The notes under the pieces are model-generated. The model had not been told where the DNA came from. It worked only from the letters and a program-made list of their open reading frames with translations, and did not search any database. Positions 1-9,372 of a DNA stretch of 33,309 bases are shown piece by piece; position 1 is the first letter of the stretch, and every line of letters starts with the position of its first letter. A program made the translations under genes and the position numbers. This DNA comes from Pseudoxanthobacter soli DSM 19599 (GTDB taxonomy: Bacteria; Pseudomonadota; Alphaproteobacteria; Rhizobiales; Segnochrobactraceae). Location of the stretch: assembly GCA_945898215.1 (NCBI GenBank), contig CAMDHY010000042.1:1-33309 (forward strand), written 5' to 3'.

Positions 1-600
1 GGCGGAGACCGGCCGCGTCAGGGTGCGGACGGTCCGCTCCTCGTTCTGGTAGCGGTTGACCGCCTCGAGATAGGCGTTCGGCGTCTCCAGACCGCCGATT
101 AGGCCGTCGGCGATCTGCCGGCGCTCGGCGAGACCGAACATCGCTTCGACGTACTGCGCCTCGGTCAGGTCGCTCTGCTGCAGCAGCGCCCGCATCCGCT
201 CGCGGTCGAAGTTTCCGGCGGCGCCCTGAAAGGAGGCGTCGGTCTTGATCTGGCGGGCGACCTCGGCGTCGGACAGCCCGAGGCCGAGTTGGCTCGCCAC
301 CTCCGACATCGTCGCCTCGGTGATCAGGCGGCCGAGCACCTGCTGCGGCACGCCGATCTGGGCGGCCTCCGCCGGCGACAGGGCGCGGCCGATCTGGCGG
401 GTGTAGTTCTGGATGGCGCGGGTGTAGTCCTGCTGGAAGCGGGACGTCGGGATCTCCGTGTCGCCGACGGTGACGATGATGTTGGTAGCCCCGCCGCCGA
501 GGAAGCCGGACACGCCCCAGACGGCGAAGCTTGCGACCAGGATGCCGATGAGGATCTTCGCGACCCAAGTCTGGGCGCCGCGGCGCATCTGGTCGAGCAT
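1..600 (-). CDS. ppiD: SurA/PpiD-type peptidyl-prolyl isomerase, N-terminal part (cut by window edge)
   Basis: The minus-strand frame is open from an ATG at 600 to the window edge, giving 200 residues with no stop. It starts MLDQMRRGAQTWVAKILIGI. A short cytoplasmic N-terminus is followed by one membrane segment at about residues 14-34, then a region typical of the SurA N-terminal chaperone fold, including QVLGRLITEATMSEVASQLG and LGLSDAEVARQIKTDASFQG. PpiD family proteins are inner-membrane-anchored periplasmic foldases that assist outer-membrane and secreted proteins. The parvulin domain expected further on lies outside the window, so isomerase activity cannot be judged here. The gene diverges from tpiA across about 200 bp, an arrangement I recall from other alphaproteobacteria. 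The PpiD assignment is good; the only real alternative is another SurA_N-domain foldase. Confidence 0.85.
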   Translation of the reverse strand, partial: MLDQMRRGAQTWVAKILIGILVASFAVWGVSGFLGGGATNIIVTVGDTEIPTSRFQQDYTRAIQNYTRQIGRALSPAEAAQIGVPQQVLGRLITEATMSEVASQLGLGLSDAEVARQIKTDASFQGAAGNFDRERMRALLQQSDLTEAQYVEAMFGLAERRQIADGLIGGLETPNAYLEAVNRYQNEERTVRTLTRPVSA

Positions 601-802
601 GGACTTATGGTTCCAATCGTCGTGGGACGGCGGCATTCCCGTCGGGGTCGGCCGAAGCGCGCGGATCATAGTGACGCGGACCCGGAGGGACAAGCGAGGC
701 CGCCGTCGCTCGCTTGGCCCGCCGCCCCGGCTCTGCTACCCCGGATCGGAGCCCCGCCGAGCCTAGCGATGGCCGGGCGGGAAAGAGAATCGGGAGGACG
801 AC

Positions 803-1558
803 GTGCGGCCGCTGATCGCCGGAAACTGGAAGATGAACGGGCTGAAGGCGGCCCTGCCGGAACTGCGCCGGATGATCGACGGCTTCGACCCGGCCCTGCG
901 CGCCCGCGTCGACCTGATGGTGTGCCCGCCGGCGACGCTGGTGGCGGCCGCCGCCGGGCTCGCCGCCGGCTCCGGCATCGCCATCGGCGGCCAGGACTGC
1001 CACGCCCGCGCCTCTGGCGCCCACACCGGCGATGTCTCGGCAGAAATGCTGGCGGACGCCGGCGCCGTGGCGGTGATCGTCGGGCACTCCGAGCGCCGCG
1101 CGGACCACCACGAGCGCGATGCCGACGTCCGCGCCAAGGCCGAGGCGGCCTGGCGTGCCGGGCTGGTGGCGGTCGTCTGCGTCGGCGAGACGCGGGCGGA
1201 GCGCGACGGTGGGCGGGCGCTGGCCGTCGTCGCCGAACAGCTCGCCGGCTCGATCCCCGACGGTGCCACGGCTGAGCGGCTCGTCGTCGCCTACGAACCG
1301 GTGTGGGCGATCGGCACCGGCCTGACGCCGACCGTCGAGGACGTCGCCGAGATGCACGCGGCCATCCGCCGCGTCCTGACGGCCCGCTTCGGAGGAGCGG
1401 CGGCCGGCCTGCGCATCCTCTATGGGGGCTCGGTGAAGCCTAGCAACGCGGCGGAGCTTCTCGCCGTGGCGAACGTCGACGGTGCCCTCGTCGGCGGCGC
1501 CAGCCTGAAGGCCGACGACTTCCTCGGCATCGCCCGCGGCGCGCCCGCGCGGGCGTGA
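803..1558 (+). CDS. tpiA: Triose-phosphate isomerase
   Basis: This is a 251-residue cytoplasmic enzyme interconverting dihydroxyacetone phosphate and glyceraldehyde 3-phosphate in glycolysis and gluconeogenesis. The length is standard for the family. Substrate-binding Asn8 and Lys10 sit in GNWKMNG, the electrophile His95 in VGHSERR, the catalytic Glu165 in [11 protein letters not shown] at the start of the mobile loop, and the phosphate-binding GGS at about 208-210 in [11 protein letters not shown]. The GTG at 803 is chosen because GGGAGG lies just upstream (about 792-797) and the first residues match the conserved TIM N-terminus; no ATG fits. An alpha/beta hydrolase follows 80 bp downstream on the same strand. 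Base composition matches its neighbours and no key residue is missing. Confidence 0.98.
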   Translation: MRPLIAGNWKMNGLKAALPELRRMIDGFDPALRARVDLMVCPPATLVAAAAGLAAGSGIAIGGQDCHARASGAHTGDVSAEMLADAGAVAVIVGHSERRADHHERDADVRAKAEAAWRAGLVAVVCVGETRAERDGGRALAVVAEQLAGSIPDGATAERLVVAYEPVWAIGTGLTPTVEDVAEMHAAIRRVLTARFGGAAAGLRILYGGSVKPSNAAELLAVANVDGALVGGASLKADDFLGIARGAPARA

Positions 1559-1560
1559 TC

Positions 1561-1599
1561 GCCGGCCGGCGGGAGGCGCGCCGCCCCGGGGCGGCCGGC
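1561..1599 (+). other. GC-rich hairpin between tpiA and the hydrolase gene
   Basis: GCCGGCCG (1561-1568) and CGGCCGGC (1592-1599) form a perfect 8-bp stem. The loop between them itself contains the palindrome GGCGCGCC. No T-run follows, so it is not a classic intrinsic terminator; it could protect or partly terminate the tpiA message. At this GC content such stems also arise by chance. Confidence 0.35.
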
Positions 1600-1638
1600 T
1601 CTGGAAGGGCGGCACGCGGGTTTGAGAAGGACGGCACG

Positions 1639-2334
1639 ATGACGACGACGCTCTTGCTGGTGCCCGGCCTCGGCTGCACGGCGCGCCTCTACGCGCCACA
1701 GGTCGCCGCACTCGCCGACCTTGCCGAGACGCACGTCGTCGATCACGGCAACCACGCGAGCATCGCCGAGATCGCCGCGGCGGCGCTGGCGTCGGCGCCG
1801 CCCACTTTCGCGCTCGCCGGGCTGTCGATGGGCGGCTATGTCGCCTTCGAGATGATCCGGCAGGCACCGGAGCGCGTCGCGCGGCTGGCCCTGCTCGACA
1901 CGATGGCGCGGCCCGATTCGCCGGCGATCCTCGAGCGGCGCCACCGCCACCTCGCCCTGATCGCCGATGGCCGCTACGGGGAGGTGACCGAGGCGTTGCT
2001 GCCCGTCCTCGTGCACCCGGATCGGCTCGCGGACGCGGCCCTCGTCGCTGTCGTGCGCGAGATGGCCGACGACACCGGGGCGGAGCGCTTCGCCCGCCAG
2101 CTGCGGGCGATCATGGGCCGCGCCGATTCGCGCCCGACGCTCGGGCAGATCCGCTGTCCGACGCTGGTGCTGGTCGGGGCGGAGGACGCCCTGACGCCGC
2201 CGGACCTCGCCCGCGAGATGCACCAAGGCATCGCCGGCAGCCGCCTCGTCGTCGTGCCGGACTGCGGCCACCTCTCGACGATCGAGCGCCCGGAGGCGGT
2301 GGCAGCGGCGCTCAGGACGTGGCTGGCCGACTGA
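1639..2334 (+). CDS. Alpha/beta-fold hydrolase
   Basis: A 231-residue protein of the alpha/beta hydrolase superfamily. An oxyanion-hole-like segment near the start (LLVPGLGCTARLY) is followed by the nucleophile elbow GLSMGG with Ser63, a likely acid in LVLVGAEDALTPP, and the catalytic histidine in VPDCGHLSTIERPEAV. The family includes esterases, lactonases, dehalogenases and C-C bond hydrolases; the substrate cannot be told from sequence. The same frame is open from 1555, but the ATG at 1639 is preferred because GAGAAGGA lies 8-15 bases upstream and homology to the fold starts right after it. The gene probably shares a transcript with tpiA 80 bp upstream. It converges with the sulfotransferase gene, with only 15 bp between the stops. 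There is no signal peptide, so it is likely cytoplasmic. Confidence 0.88.
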   Translation: MTTTLLLVPGLGCTARLYAPQVAALADLAETHVVDHGNHASIAEIAAAALASAPPTFALAGLSMGGYVAFEMIRQAPERVARLALLDTMARPDSPAILERRHRHLALIADGRYGEVTEALLPVLVHPDRLADAALVAVVREMADDTGAERFARQLRAIMGRADSRPTLGQIRCPTLVLVGAEDALTPPDLAREMHQGIAGSRLVVVPDCGHLSTIERPEAVAAALRTWLAD

Positions 2335-2349
2335 GCGCTGCGGCGAGCC

Positions 2350-3078
2350 TCAGACCGGCTCACCCCGATCCGCATAGAACGCCGCGAAGTCGGCGGCGTA
2401 GCGTGTCCGTACGAGGGCTGTGACGGCCGGGTCGGCGAAGAGGGTCGGCAGGTCGTCGGCGCCGCCGCGGCGCTTGTTGACGTGGGGCAGGGCGCCGAGG
2501 TCCGGGCCGCCGCGGGCGAGAACCGTCCCGCGCACGTGCGCCCAGTCGGGGCCGATCGTCTCGAAGTGGCCGACGAAGGACGGCACGACGCGGCCCTTCA
2601 GCGTCAGCATCGAGGCCTGGGAACGGAAGTGATCGTCGGCGATGGCGTCCGGCGTCGCCGTGACGCGCGCGACGAAGTCCGGGAACGCCATGCCCTTGCG
2701 GAAGCCGAGCTCGGCAAACAGCGGCGGGAATGTCTGCGGCGCGACGATCTTGTTGACGTAGCAGGAGGCGAGCCGGTCGAACGGGTCGCGCACGAAGGCG
2801 AAGACGAAGAGGTCGTCGCGGCCGGCGACCTCGGCGGCGCTCGCCATGTAGAGGGCACCTTGCCTGCCGCGCTGCCAGTAGCGGTCGCGTCCCGGGCGCT
2901 CGTCGATGTCGGGATCGACGGGGACGTGGCGGGCGATGGCGTTCTTGATCGACGAGTTCGCCGCCTTCGGCACGCGGCCATAGGCGAGCTTCAGCGCCGG
3001 CACGACGATGAACGCCCGGGTCGGCGGCAAGAGGCCGAGCGCCCCGAGGGCGCGCTGGAGGTGAAGGCGCGGCGTCAC
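2350..3078 (-). CDS. Sulfotransferase family protein (carbohydrate-sulfotransferase type)
   Basis: A 242-residue protein. LAYGRVPKAANSSIKNAI (about 31-48) resembles the 5'-phosphosulfate-binding loop of PAPS-dependent sulfotransferases, and FVFAFVRDPFDRLASCYVNK (about 91-110) has the Arg and Ser of the 3'-phosphate-binding motif. DDHFRSQ near residue 149 fits the family that includes HNK-1 and chondroitin sulfotransferases. Such enzymes move sulfate from PAPS to a sugar or lipid hydroxyl; the acceptor here is unknown. The frame is open much further upstream, but the GTG at 3078 is chosen because AAGGAG (3088-3083) precedes it by four bases and the family fold begins just after it. It follows recQ by 50 bp on the same strand, so the two may be co-transcribed, although no functional link is obvious. 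Confidence 0.82.
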   Translation of the reverse strand: MTPRLHLQRALGALGLLPPTRAFIVVPALKLAYGRVPKAANSSIKNAIARHVPVDPDIDERPGRDRYWQRGRQGALYMASAAEVAGRDDLFVFAFVRDPFDRLASCYVNKIVAPQTFPPLFAELGFRKGMAFPDFVARVTATPDAIADDHFRSQASMLTLKGRVVPSFVGHFETIGPDWAHVRGTVLARGGPDLGALPHVNKRRGGADDLPTLFADPAVTALVRTRYAADFAAFYADRGEPV

Positions 3079-3128
3079 GCGGCTCCTTTGCCCGCTCGGG
3101 CGGCCCGAGTCGAGATGGCGGGCGGCGT

Positions 3129-4925
3129 TCAGCCGCGCAGGGCGGCGAGGAAGGCCTTGCCGAAGGCGGCGAGCTTCGCCTGGCCGACGCCGCGCACGGC
3201 GGCGAGCCCCTCGAGGCTGTCGGGCTTCGTGACCGCCATCTCTTCGAGTGTTCGGTCGGCGAAGACGACATAGGCCGGCACGCCGCGCTCGGCGGCGAGC
3301 TCGCGCCGGAGCGCCTTCAGGCGGGCGAGCAGCGGCCCGTCGACCGAGCCGACCGGCATCGCCGGCGCCGCCTTGCGGCGCTTGCCAGCGCGTGGCGCCC
3401 GCATGGTGAACTCGGCGCCCTCGAGGATCTCGTGGCCGCGGTCGGTGAGGCGCATCGCGCCATAGGCGGTCGAATCGACCATCAGGGCGCCGCCGGCGAC
3501 GAGCTGGCGGACGATCGAGCGCCACTCGGTCGCCTTGTGGGTGCCGCCCGCGCCGAAGCCGGGCAGCTTCTCGTGGCCGCGCCGGAGCACCGGCTCGCTC
3601 TGCTCGCCGACGGCGAGCGAGACGAGGTGGCCGGCGCCGAAGCGCTCGCCGGTCAAGCGCGCCAGCGACAGGATGAGGCGAGCTTCCGTGCCGCCGTCGA
3701 CCACCGCCGGCGGGTCGAGGCAGACGTCGCAGTTGCCGCACGGTGGGCTTTCCTCGCCGAAATAGGAGAGCAGCACCTGGCGGCGGCAGGTGGTCGCCTC
3801 GCAGAAGCCGATCATCGCGTCGAGGCGGCGAGCCTCGATGCGGCGACGGTCGGGCTCCGGCACCTCGTCGATGAAGCGGCGGCGGGTGCGCACGTCTTCC
3901 AGGCCGTAGAGCAGCATCGCCTCGGCGGCCTCGCCGTCGCGGCCGGCGCGGCCGATCTCCTGGTAGTAGGCCTCGAGCGTGCCGGGGATGTCGGCGTGCA
4001 GCACCCAGCGCACGTCGGACTTGTCGATGCCCATGCCGAAGGCGACGGTCGCCACCATGACGACGCCCTGCTCGGCGAGGAACGCCTCCTGGTTCGATGC
4101 CCGCACGTCAGCGGGCAGGCCCGCGTGGTAGGGGAGAGCGCGGACGCCGAGGCCGGCGAGGCGTTCGGCGGTGTCCTCGACCTTCTTGCGCGAGACGCGG
4201 TAGACGATGCCGTTGGAGCCCGCGCGCGCCTTGACGAAGCGGGCGATCTGCTCGCCGGTATCGGCCTTCTCGGCGACGGTGAGCGAGATGTTCGGCCTGT
4301 CGAAGCCGGCGACGAAGACCGTGGCGCGGCCGGCGAACATGCGCTCGACGATGTCGTCGCGGGTGGCCGCGTCGGCGGTGGCGGTGAGCGCCACGATCGG
4401 CACGTCGGGGAAGTGCTCGCGCACCGCGCCGAGGCCGAGATATTCGGCGCGGAACGAGTGGCCCCACTGCGAGATGCAGTGCGCCTCGTCGACGGCGACG
4501 AGCCGTACCGGCAGGCGCGAGAGCGAGGCGAGCATGCGCTCGGTCATCAGCCGCTCGGGGGCGAGGAACAGGAAGCGCGACTGACCGGACTGCACGCGCC
4601 GCCAGGCGGCGACGTTGTCGTCGCGCGAGCGCCCGGAGTGGATTGCCTCGGCGCCGACGCCGTTCAATCGCAGCCCGGCGATCTGGTCGTCCATCAGCGC
4701 GATCAGCGGCGAGACGACCAGCGTCAGCCCGTCCAGCACCAGCCCCGGCACCTGATAGCAGAGCGACTTGCCGGCCCCCGTCGGCATCACCGCCAGCGTG
4801 TGGCGGCCGGACAGCACGGCGTCGACGACCTCCTCCTGGCCGGGGCGAAAGCCGGGGAAGCCGAAGGTCTCCGCCAGCACCGCACTCTTGCGGGCGGCGA
4901 GGTCCGGGGAAAGGGGCGGGGGCAT
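3129..4925 (-). CDS. recQ: ATP-dependent DNA helicase RecQ
   Basis: A 598-residue 3'-5' DNA helicase acting in recombination and fork repair, close to the usual RecQ length. In order it shows an N-terminal motif 0 ([10 protein letters not shown]), Walker A MPTGAGKS with Lys53, the DEAH box at 146-149, motif [12 protein letters not shown] at about 322-331, the RQC zinc site (Cys380, Cys396, Cys399, Cys402), and a C-terminal HRDC domain from about residue 525. The aromatic-rich loop after DEAH reads [10 protein letters not shown], whereas the common form has Asp and Pro at the Ser and second Ala positions; this is a mild deviation in the loop that couples ATP hydrolysis to DNA. The ATG at 4925 is chosen because motif 0 follows at the expected distance; the longer open frame upstream is low-complexity. 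No strong ribosome site is visible. Confidence 0.96.
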   Translation of the reverse strand: MPPPLSPDLAARKSAVLAETFGFPGFRPGQEEVVDAVLSGRHTLAVMPTGAGKSLCYQVPGLVLDGLTLVVSPLIALMDDQIAGLRLNGVGAEAIHSGRSRDDNVAAWRRVQSGQSRFLFLAPERLMTERMLASLSRLPVRLVAVDEAHCISQWGHSFRAEYLGLGAVREHFPDVPIVALTATADAATRDDIVERMFAGRATVFVAGFDRPNISLTVAEKADTGEQIARFVKARAGSNGIVYRVSRKKVEDTAERLAGLGVRALPYHAGLPADVRASNQEAFLAEQGVVMVATVAFGMGIDKSDVRWVLHADIPGTLEAYYQEIGRAGRDGEAAEAMLLYGLEDVRTRRRFIDEVPEPDRRRIEARRLDAMIGFCEATTCRRQVLLSYFGEESPPCGNCDVCLDPPAVVDGGTEARLILSLARLTGERFGAGHLVSLAVGEQSEPVLRRGHEKLPGFGAGGTHKATEWRSIVRQLVAGGALMVDSTAYGAMRLTDRGHEILEGAEFTMRAPRAGKRRKAAPAMPVGSVDGPLLARLKALRRELAAERGVPAYVVFADRTLEEMAVTKPDSLEGLAAVRGVGQAKLAAFGKAFLAALRG

Positions 4926-5108
4926 CGGCAACCGGGAACGGGAGGATTCGAGCGCGCCGCGCAGACTAGCGAAAGCGATCCGCCTGCGGGAGGCCGCCGT
5001 CGCCGCAGCCGTGGAAGGTGTGGACAACGTCGGTGCGGGAGACCAGCGCTGCACCGGGCCGGGCCGCCGTTCGGGATAGGGTGGTCTCTCGAGGCTCCGC
5101 AAACGAAA

Positions 5109-5134
5109 GCGGCCGGGGATTTCGCCCCGGCCGC
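5109..5134 (-). terminator. Intrinsic terminator of the Tim44-domain gene
   Basis: GCGGCCGGGG (5109-5118) and CCCCGGCCGC (5125-5134) form a perfect 10-bp stem with a six-base loop. Read on the minus strand it lies 30 bp after the stop at 5164 and is followed by TTTCGTTT, a short T-rich tract. It also separates this gene from recQ. Confidence 0.75.
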
Positions 5135-5163
5135 GTGTTCGTCTGGTGTGGACCGATCGGCCG

Positions 5164-6282
5164 TCAGGCGGCGGCCTGGATGGCGGCGAGCTTCCAGTCG
5201 GCGCCGCGGTCGCGGACGAACGTCCAGAGCTCGACGGACTCCGACGGGTCCTCGCTGCCCTCGACGAGAGCCCCGGTGGTGCGGTCGCGCAGCATGTCGC
5301 GGCTCTCGTAGTGGAGCGCGGCGGTGACATAGTCGCGGCCGTCCTCGGACCAGGCCTCGGCGACGTCGCCGTCGAGCAGGCGGACGTCGAGCACCTCGTT
5401 GCGCTGGCCCTTCGTGGCGGTCTCGCCGATCTCCTCGGCGAGATAGCCCATCGCCTCGGGCGTCGTCAGGGTGCGCAGCCGGCCGAAGTCCTCGCGGCTG
5501 TAGGCGGCCTGCACCTCCGTGAGAATGCGCTCGAAGGTGTCGAGATCGTCGGCGGTGACGCCGATCTCGTCGCCGGACCAGCGGCCGTCACCGAGGCGTT
5601 CGCTCATCGGCGGAGCGGCGCCGTAGCCCATCGGCGAGGCGCCCTGGCCGGTCGGTGCTGCGCCGGCGCCACCGCTGAACAGGCCACCGGCGAGACCGCC
5701 CGCCGCGGGCACGCCGCTGCGGCCGCGGGCCGGCGCCACGTCGACGCCGCGAAGGTCCGGCGGCACCGAGGCGCTGCCGCTTCCCGCGCCCGCCGCGGCA
5801 CCGGCATAGCCCGACGTCGAGCCCTGCTGGCGGCTGCGGAAGAAGCGCATCACCAGCCAGATCACGCCGCCGATCAGGGCGATCTGCAGGATCAGGCCGA
5901 GGAAGCCGGCGGCGCCGCCGAGGCCGTTGCCCATCAGCATGCCGAACAGGCCGCCGAGGGCGAGGCCACCGAGCAGCGGGCCGAGGAAACCGCCGCCGAA
6001 CATTCCGGGGCGCTGCGCGGCCGCCGCGGCGCCGCCGGGCTGTGCCGCAGCGCCGGGCTGCTGCGCCGGGCGCGGCGTCATTGTGCGCTCGATCGGGGCA
6101 CCGGTGCGCGGTGCGATGTTCGTGGGGGGCGGCGCCTGGAAGGTTCGCGCGCCGCGGCTGCCGAAGGAGCCGAACGAGCCGGCGCGGCGGGCGTCGGCAT
6201 GGTCGACGACGACGACCAGCGTACCGACGGCGAGGAGCAGGGCGGCGGCGACGCGGCCGGTCCGGGTGAGGAACGTGTTCAT
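5164..6282 (-). CDS. Tim44-domain membrane protein
   Basis: A 372-residue protein with a hydrophobic N-terminal segment (about 10-27), a Pro/Gln/Ala-rich linker (50-92), a Gly/Leu-rich hydrophobic stretch (94-123), a clear membrane helix (about 124-148), a Gly/Ala/Pro-rich linker, and a C-terminal domain from about 240 ([20 protein letters not shown] ... [17 protein letters not shown]). The C-terminal domain matches the Tim44-like fold, with its alpha-helical start and the late tryptophan-containing strand. In mitochondria Tim44 tethers the import motor; bacterial members are membrane-bound and poorly understood. The ATG at 6282 has GGAG about 14 bases upstream and is followed at once by the signal-like segment. 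The gene has its own terminator and diverges from the DNA glycosylase gene. The domain call is good; the cellular role is unknown. Confidence 0.85.
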   Translation of the reverse strand: MNTFLTRTGRVAAALLLAVGTLVVVVDHADARRAGSFGSFGSRGARTFQAPPPTNIAPRTGAPIERTMTPRPAQQPGAAAQPGGAAAAAQRPGMFGGGFLGPLLGGLALGGLFGMLMGNGLGGAAGFLGLILQIALIGGVIWLVMRFFRSRQQGSTSGYAGAAAGAGSGSASVPPDLRGVDVAPARGRSGVPAAGGLAGGLFSGGAGAAPTGQGASPMGYGAAPPMSERLGDGRWSGDEIGVTADDLDTFERILTEVQAAYSREDFGRLRTLTTPEAMGYLAEEIGETATKGQRNEVLDVRLLDGDVAEAWSEDGRDYVTAALHYESRDMLRDRTTGALVEGSEDPSESVELWTFVRDRGADWKLAAIQAAA

Positions 6283-6422
6283 CGGTCCAGCTGTCTCCTT
6301 CGTGGTGCCACCGCCCGTCTGGGCCGATCGAGAAACGAACGGTGTGGCCGCCGGGTTTCCGGCATCCGGATGATGTCGCATATAGGCAAGCGCGCGGCGG
6401 GTTGCGAGAGCCGCGGCGCCTC

Positions 6423-6437
6423 GTTCGATCGAAATTC
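6423..6437 (+). promoter_or_regulatory. Possible LexA (SOS) site upstream of the DNA glycosylase
   Basis: GTTC-N7-ATTC differs by one base from the alphaproteobacterial LexA consensus GTTC-N7-GTTC and lies 22 bp before the glycosylase ATG. A site with only eight fixed bases and one mismatch occurs often by chance, so only the position next to a DNA repair gene supports it. Confidence 0.25.
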
Positions 6438-6459
6438 CCATCATTGGGAGTACGCCGCC

Positions 6460-7056
6460 ATGTCGCCGGATTCACCGTTCTCGCGGGACGTGGTGACGGT
6501 CGCCCGCGCGCTCATCGGCGCCCGGCTGCTGGTGGCCGGCGTCGGCGGCACCATCGTCGAGACCGAGGCCTATCACCGCGACGACCCGGCCTCGCACTCC
6601 TTCATCGGCCAGACCGCTCGCAATGCTACGATGTTCGGCCCGCCCGGCCGCGCCTACGTCTACCGCTCCTACGGCATCCACTGGTGCCTTAACTTCGTTT
6701 GTGGCGTGCCCGGCGAGGGGAGCGCGGTCCTGATCCGGGCGCTGCAGCCGGAGGTCGGCCTCTCGACGATGCGGGCGCGGCGGGGCGCTGTGGCCGACCG
6801 GCTCCTGTGCGCGGGTCCGGGGCGCCTCTGCCAGGCGCTCGCCGTGACGGGCGCGCACGACGGCCTGCCGCTCGCCGCCGCCCCGTTCGAGATCATCTGG
6901 GCGGACGAACCGGTGCGGCTCGTGGTCGACCGCCGCATCGGCATCACCAAGGCGGCCGAGGCACCGCTCCGCTTCGGGCTGGCCGGCTCCGGCTTCCTCA
7001 GCCGACCATTCACCCTCGAACAGCGGTCTCGTGTGTTGACGTCACGGCAAAAGTGA
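6460..7056 (+). CDS. 3-methyladenine DNA glycosylase (AAG/MPG family)
   Basis: A 198-residue base-excision repair enzyme that removes alkylated purines such as 3-methyladenine and hypoxanthine. The family hallmarks are present: VETEAY with the catalytic glutamate Glu35, the base-flipping and DNA-binding stretch [19 protein letters not shown] (about 60-78), and [11 protein letters not shown] (about 117-127). The length matches bacterial AAG proteins. The ATG at 6460 has GGGAG ten bases upstream; the frame is open far upstream but that part is the antisense of the Tim44 gene. It is followed 103 bp later by glcB on the same strand, with no obvious functional link. This is not the AlkA or Tag family. 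Confidence 0.95.
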   Translation: MSPDSPFSRDVVTVARALIGARLLVAGVGGTIVETEAYHRDDPASHSFIGQTARNATMFGPPGRAYVYRSYGIHWCLNFVCGVPGEGSAVLIRALQPEVGLSTMRARRGAVADRLLCAGPGRLCQALAVTGAHDGLPLAAAPFEIIWADEPVRLVVDRRIGITKAAEAPLRFGLAGSGFLSRPFTLEQRSRVLTSRQK

Positions 7057-7159
7057 TCGGCCGTCTTCAACGCTTTTGCTTGTCGGACAGCCTTGGCATA
7101 AGGAGCGGTCAAGATCGCCGTCGAGCGACCGAAACGAACAGCCTGGGAGAGAAGCCGCA

Positions 7160-9334
7160 ATGACCGAGTATGTCCGCCACGGCAGTGTCGACGTCGCCCG
7201 CGAGCTCAGCGACTTCGTGGAGACCGAGGCGCTTCCCGGCACCGGCGTCGATCCGGCCCGCTTCTGGCAGGGCTTCTCCGATGTCTTCACCGAACTTGCT
7301 CCGGTCAATCGCGCGCTCGTCGAGAAGCGCGAGAGCCTGCAGCGCGAGATCGACGCGTGGCACCGCGCCCGCCGCGGCAAGCCGCACGACGCCGCCGCCT
7401 ACAAGGCCTTCCTGTCGGAAATCGGCTACCTGCTGCCGGACGCGCCGGCCTTCGAGGTCGCCACCGGCAAGGTCGACGACGAGATCGCCCGCGTCGCCGG
7501 TCCGCAGCTCGTCGTGCCGATCCTCAACGCCCGCTATGCGCTGAATGCCGCCAACGCCCGCTGGGGCAGCCTCTACGACGCCCTCTACGGCACCGACGCC
7601 ATCCCCGACACCGACGGCGCCGAGCGCGGCCGCGGCTACAACCCGAAGCGCGGCGCCAAGGTGGTCGCCTTCGCCAAGGCGCTGCTCGACCAGATCGCCC
7701 CGCTCGCCGGCGGCGCCCTGCACGCGGGCGCCACCGGCTACGCCGTCGAGGGCGGCAAGCTCGTCGTCTCCATGAAAGACGGCCGCAGCGTCGGTCTCGC
7801 CGATGCGGCGGGCTTCGCGGGCTATGCCGGCGATCCGGGCGCGCCGGACATCGTGCTCCTCAAGCACCACGGCCTGCACGCCGAGATCGTCGTCGATCGC
7901 GACCACGCGATCGGCAAGGACGACCCGGCCGGCGTCGCCGACGTGGTGCTGGAATCGGCGATGACCGTCATCCAGGACTGCGAGGATTCGATCGCCGCGG
8001 TCGACGCCGAGGACAAGGTCGCCGTCTACCGCAACTGGCTCGGCCTGATGAAGGGCACGCTGACGGCGGCCTTCCCGAAGGGTGGCACCACGGTCGAGCG
8101 GGCCCTCAATCCCGACCGCTCCTACGTGACGCCGGACGGCGGCGAGCTGACGCTGCCGGGCCGCAGCCTCATGCTCATCCGCAACGTCGGCCATCTGATG
8201 ACGACCGACGCGGTGATGATGGCCGACGGCAGCGAGGCGCCGGAGGGCATCCTCGACGGGCTGGTGACGTCGCTGATCGCGCTGCACGACCTCAACAAGA
8301 CGGCCGGCCCGCGCAACAGCCGGGCGGGCTCGGTCTACATCGTCAAGCCGAAGATGCATGGGCCCGAGGAGGTCGCGTTCGCGAACCGCCTGTTCGGCCG
8401 CATCGAGGACGTGCTGGGCATGGCCGCCAACACTCTCAAGATGGGCATCATGGACGAGGAGCGGCGCACCACGGTCAATCTGCAGGCCTGCATCGCCGCG
8501 GCGAAGGACCGGGTGGTGTTCATCAACACCGGCTTCCTCGACCGCACCGGCGACGAGATCCACACCTCGATGGAGGCCGGCCCGATGATCCGCAAGGCGG
8601 ACATGCGCGGCACGCCGTGGATCGCCGCCTACGAGGACCGCAACGTCGACGTCGGCCTCGCCTGCGGCTTCCGCGGCAAGGCGCAGATCGGCAAGGGCAT
8701 GTGGGCGATGCCGGACTTGATGGCGGCGATGCTGAAGGCGAAGATCGCCCACCCGCAGTCCGGCGCCAACACTGCCTGGGTGCCGTCGCCCACTGCCGCG
8801 ACCCTGCACGCCATCCACTATCACGAGGTGGATGTCGCAAAGCGCCAGGAGGAGCTGGCGAAGCGCCAGCGTGCCTCGCTAGACGCCATCCTGACGATCC
8901 CGCTCGCCGACCGGCCGAACTGGTCGGAAGAGGAGGTGCAGCAGGAACTCGACAACAACTGCCAGGGCATCCTCGGCTACGTCGTGCGCTGGATCGACCA
9001 GGGCGTCGGCTGCTCGAAGGTGCCGGACATCCACGACGTCGGGCTGATGGAAGACCGCGCGACGCTGCGCATCTCCTCGCAGCACATCGCCAACTGGCTG
9101 CACCACGGCATCTGCAGCGAGGAGCAGGTGATGGAGGCGCTGAAGCGGATGGCGGCCGTCGTCGACCAGCAGAACGCCGGCGACCCTCTCTACCGGCCGA
9201 TGGCGCCCACCTTCGATGGTGTCGCCTTCCAGGCCGCCTGCGACCTCGTCTTCAAGGGCCGCGCGCAGCCGAGCGGCTACACCGAGCCCCTGCTGCACCA
9301 GCGGCGCAAGGAGGCGAAGGCGCTCGCGGCCTGA
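7160..9334 (+). CDS. glcB: Malate synthase G
   Basis: A 724-residue enzyme condensing glyoxylate with acetyl-CoA to malate. It is the large monomeric G form, close to the 723 residues of the E. coli enzyme. Visible active-site elements are the Mg-binding glutamate in [15 protein letters not shown] (Glu275), the arginine in [12 protein letters not shown] (Arg341), and the likely catalytic base Asp632 in [12 protein letters not shown], followed by ANWLHHG. The ATG at 7160 is preceded by GGGAGAGAAG and begins the region matching the family. Two MHS transporter genes start 38 bp and about 1.4 kb downstream on the same strand. Together with the ThDP enzyme further on, this suggests use of C2 or short carboxylic acids that yield glyoxylate, but no isocitrate lyase or glycolate oxidase gene lies in the window. 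Confidence 0.98.
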   Translation: MTEYVRHGSVDVARELSDFVETEALPGTGVDPARFWQGFSDVFTELAPVNRALVEKRESLQREIDAWHRARRGKPHDAAAYKAFLSEIGYLLPDAPAFEVATGKVDDEIARVAGPQLVVPILNARYALNAANARWGSLYDALYGTDAIPDTDGAERGRGYNPKRGAKVVAFAKALLDQIAPLAGGALHAGATGYAVEGGKLVVSMKDGRSVGLADAAGFAGYAGDPGAPDIVLLKHHGLHAEIVVDRDHAIGKDDPAGVADVVLESAMTVIQDCEDSIAAVDAEDKVAVYRNWLGLMKGTLTAAFPKGGTTVERALNPDRSYVTPDGGELTLPGRSLMLIRNVGHLMTTDAVMMADGSEAPEGILDGLVTSLIALHDLNKTAGPRNSRAGSVYIVKPKMHGPEEVAFANRLFGRIEDVLGMAANTLKMGIMDEERRTTVNLQACIAAAKDRVVFINTGFLDRTGDEIHTSMEAGPMIRKADMRGTPWIAAYEDRNVDVGLACGFRGKAQIGKGMWAMPDLMAAMLKAKIAHPQSGANTAWVPSPTAATLHAIHYHEVDVAKRQEELAKRQRASLDAILTIPLADRPNWSEEEVQQELDNNCQGILGYVVRWIDQGVGCSKVPDIHDVGLMEDRATLRISSQHIANWLHHGICSEEQVMEALKRMAAVVDQQNAGDPLYRPMAPTFDGVAFQAACDLVFKGRAQPSGYTEPLLHQRRKEAKALAA

Positions 9335-9372
9335 CGACGCCGGGTCGGGTCCAACCTGCGGGGGAGGCGGGG

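Noticed and set aside
3432-5327. Long plus-strand open frame antisense to recQ
   Set aside because: It is a shadow frame of a GC-rich gene: its Ala/Gly/Arg/Asp-rich product has no recognisable motif, while the opposite strand encodes complete RecQ domains.
7357-9372. Upstream extension of the first transporter's frame through glcB
   Set aside because: The extension is Arg/Pro-rich shadow coding; the MHS fold and ribosome site put the start at 9373.
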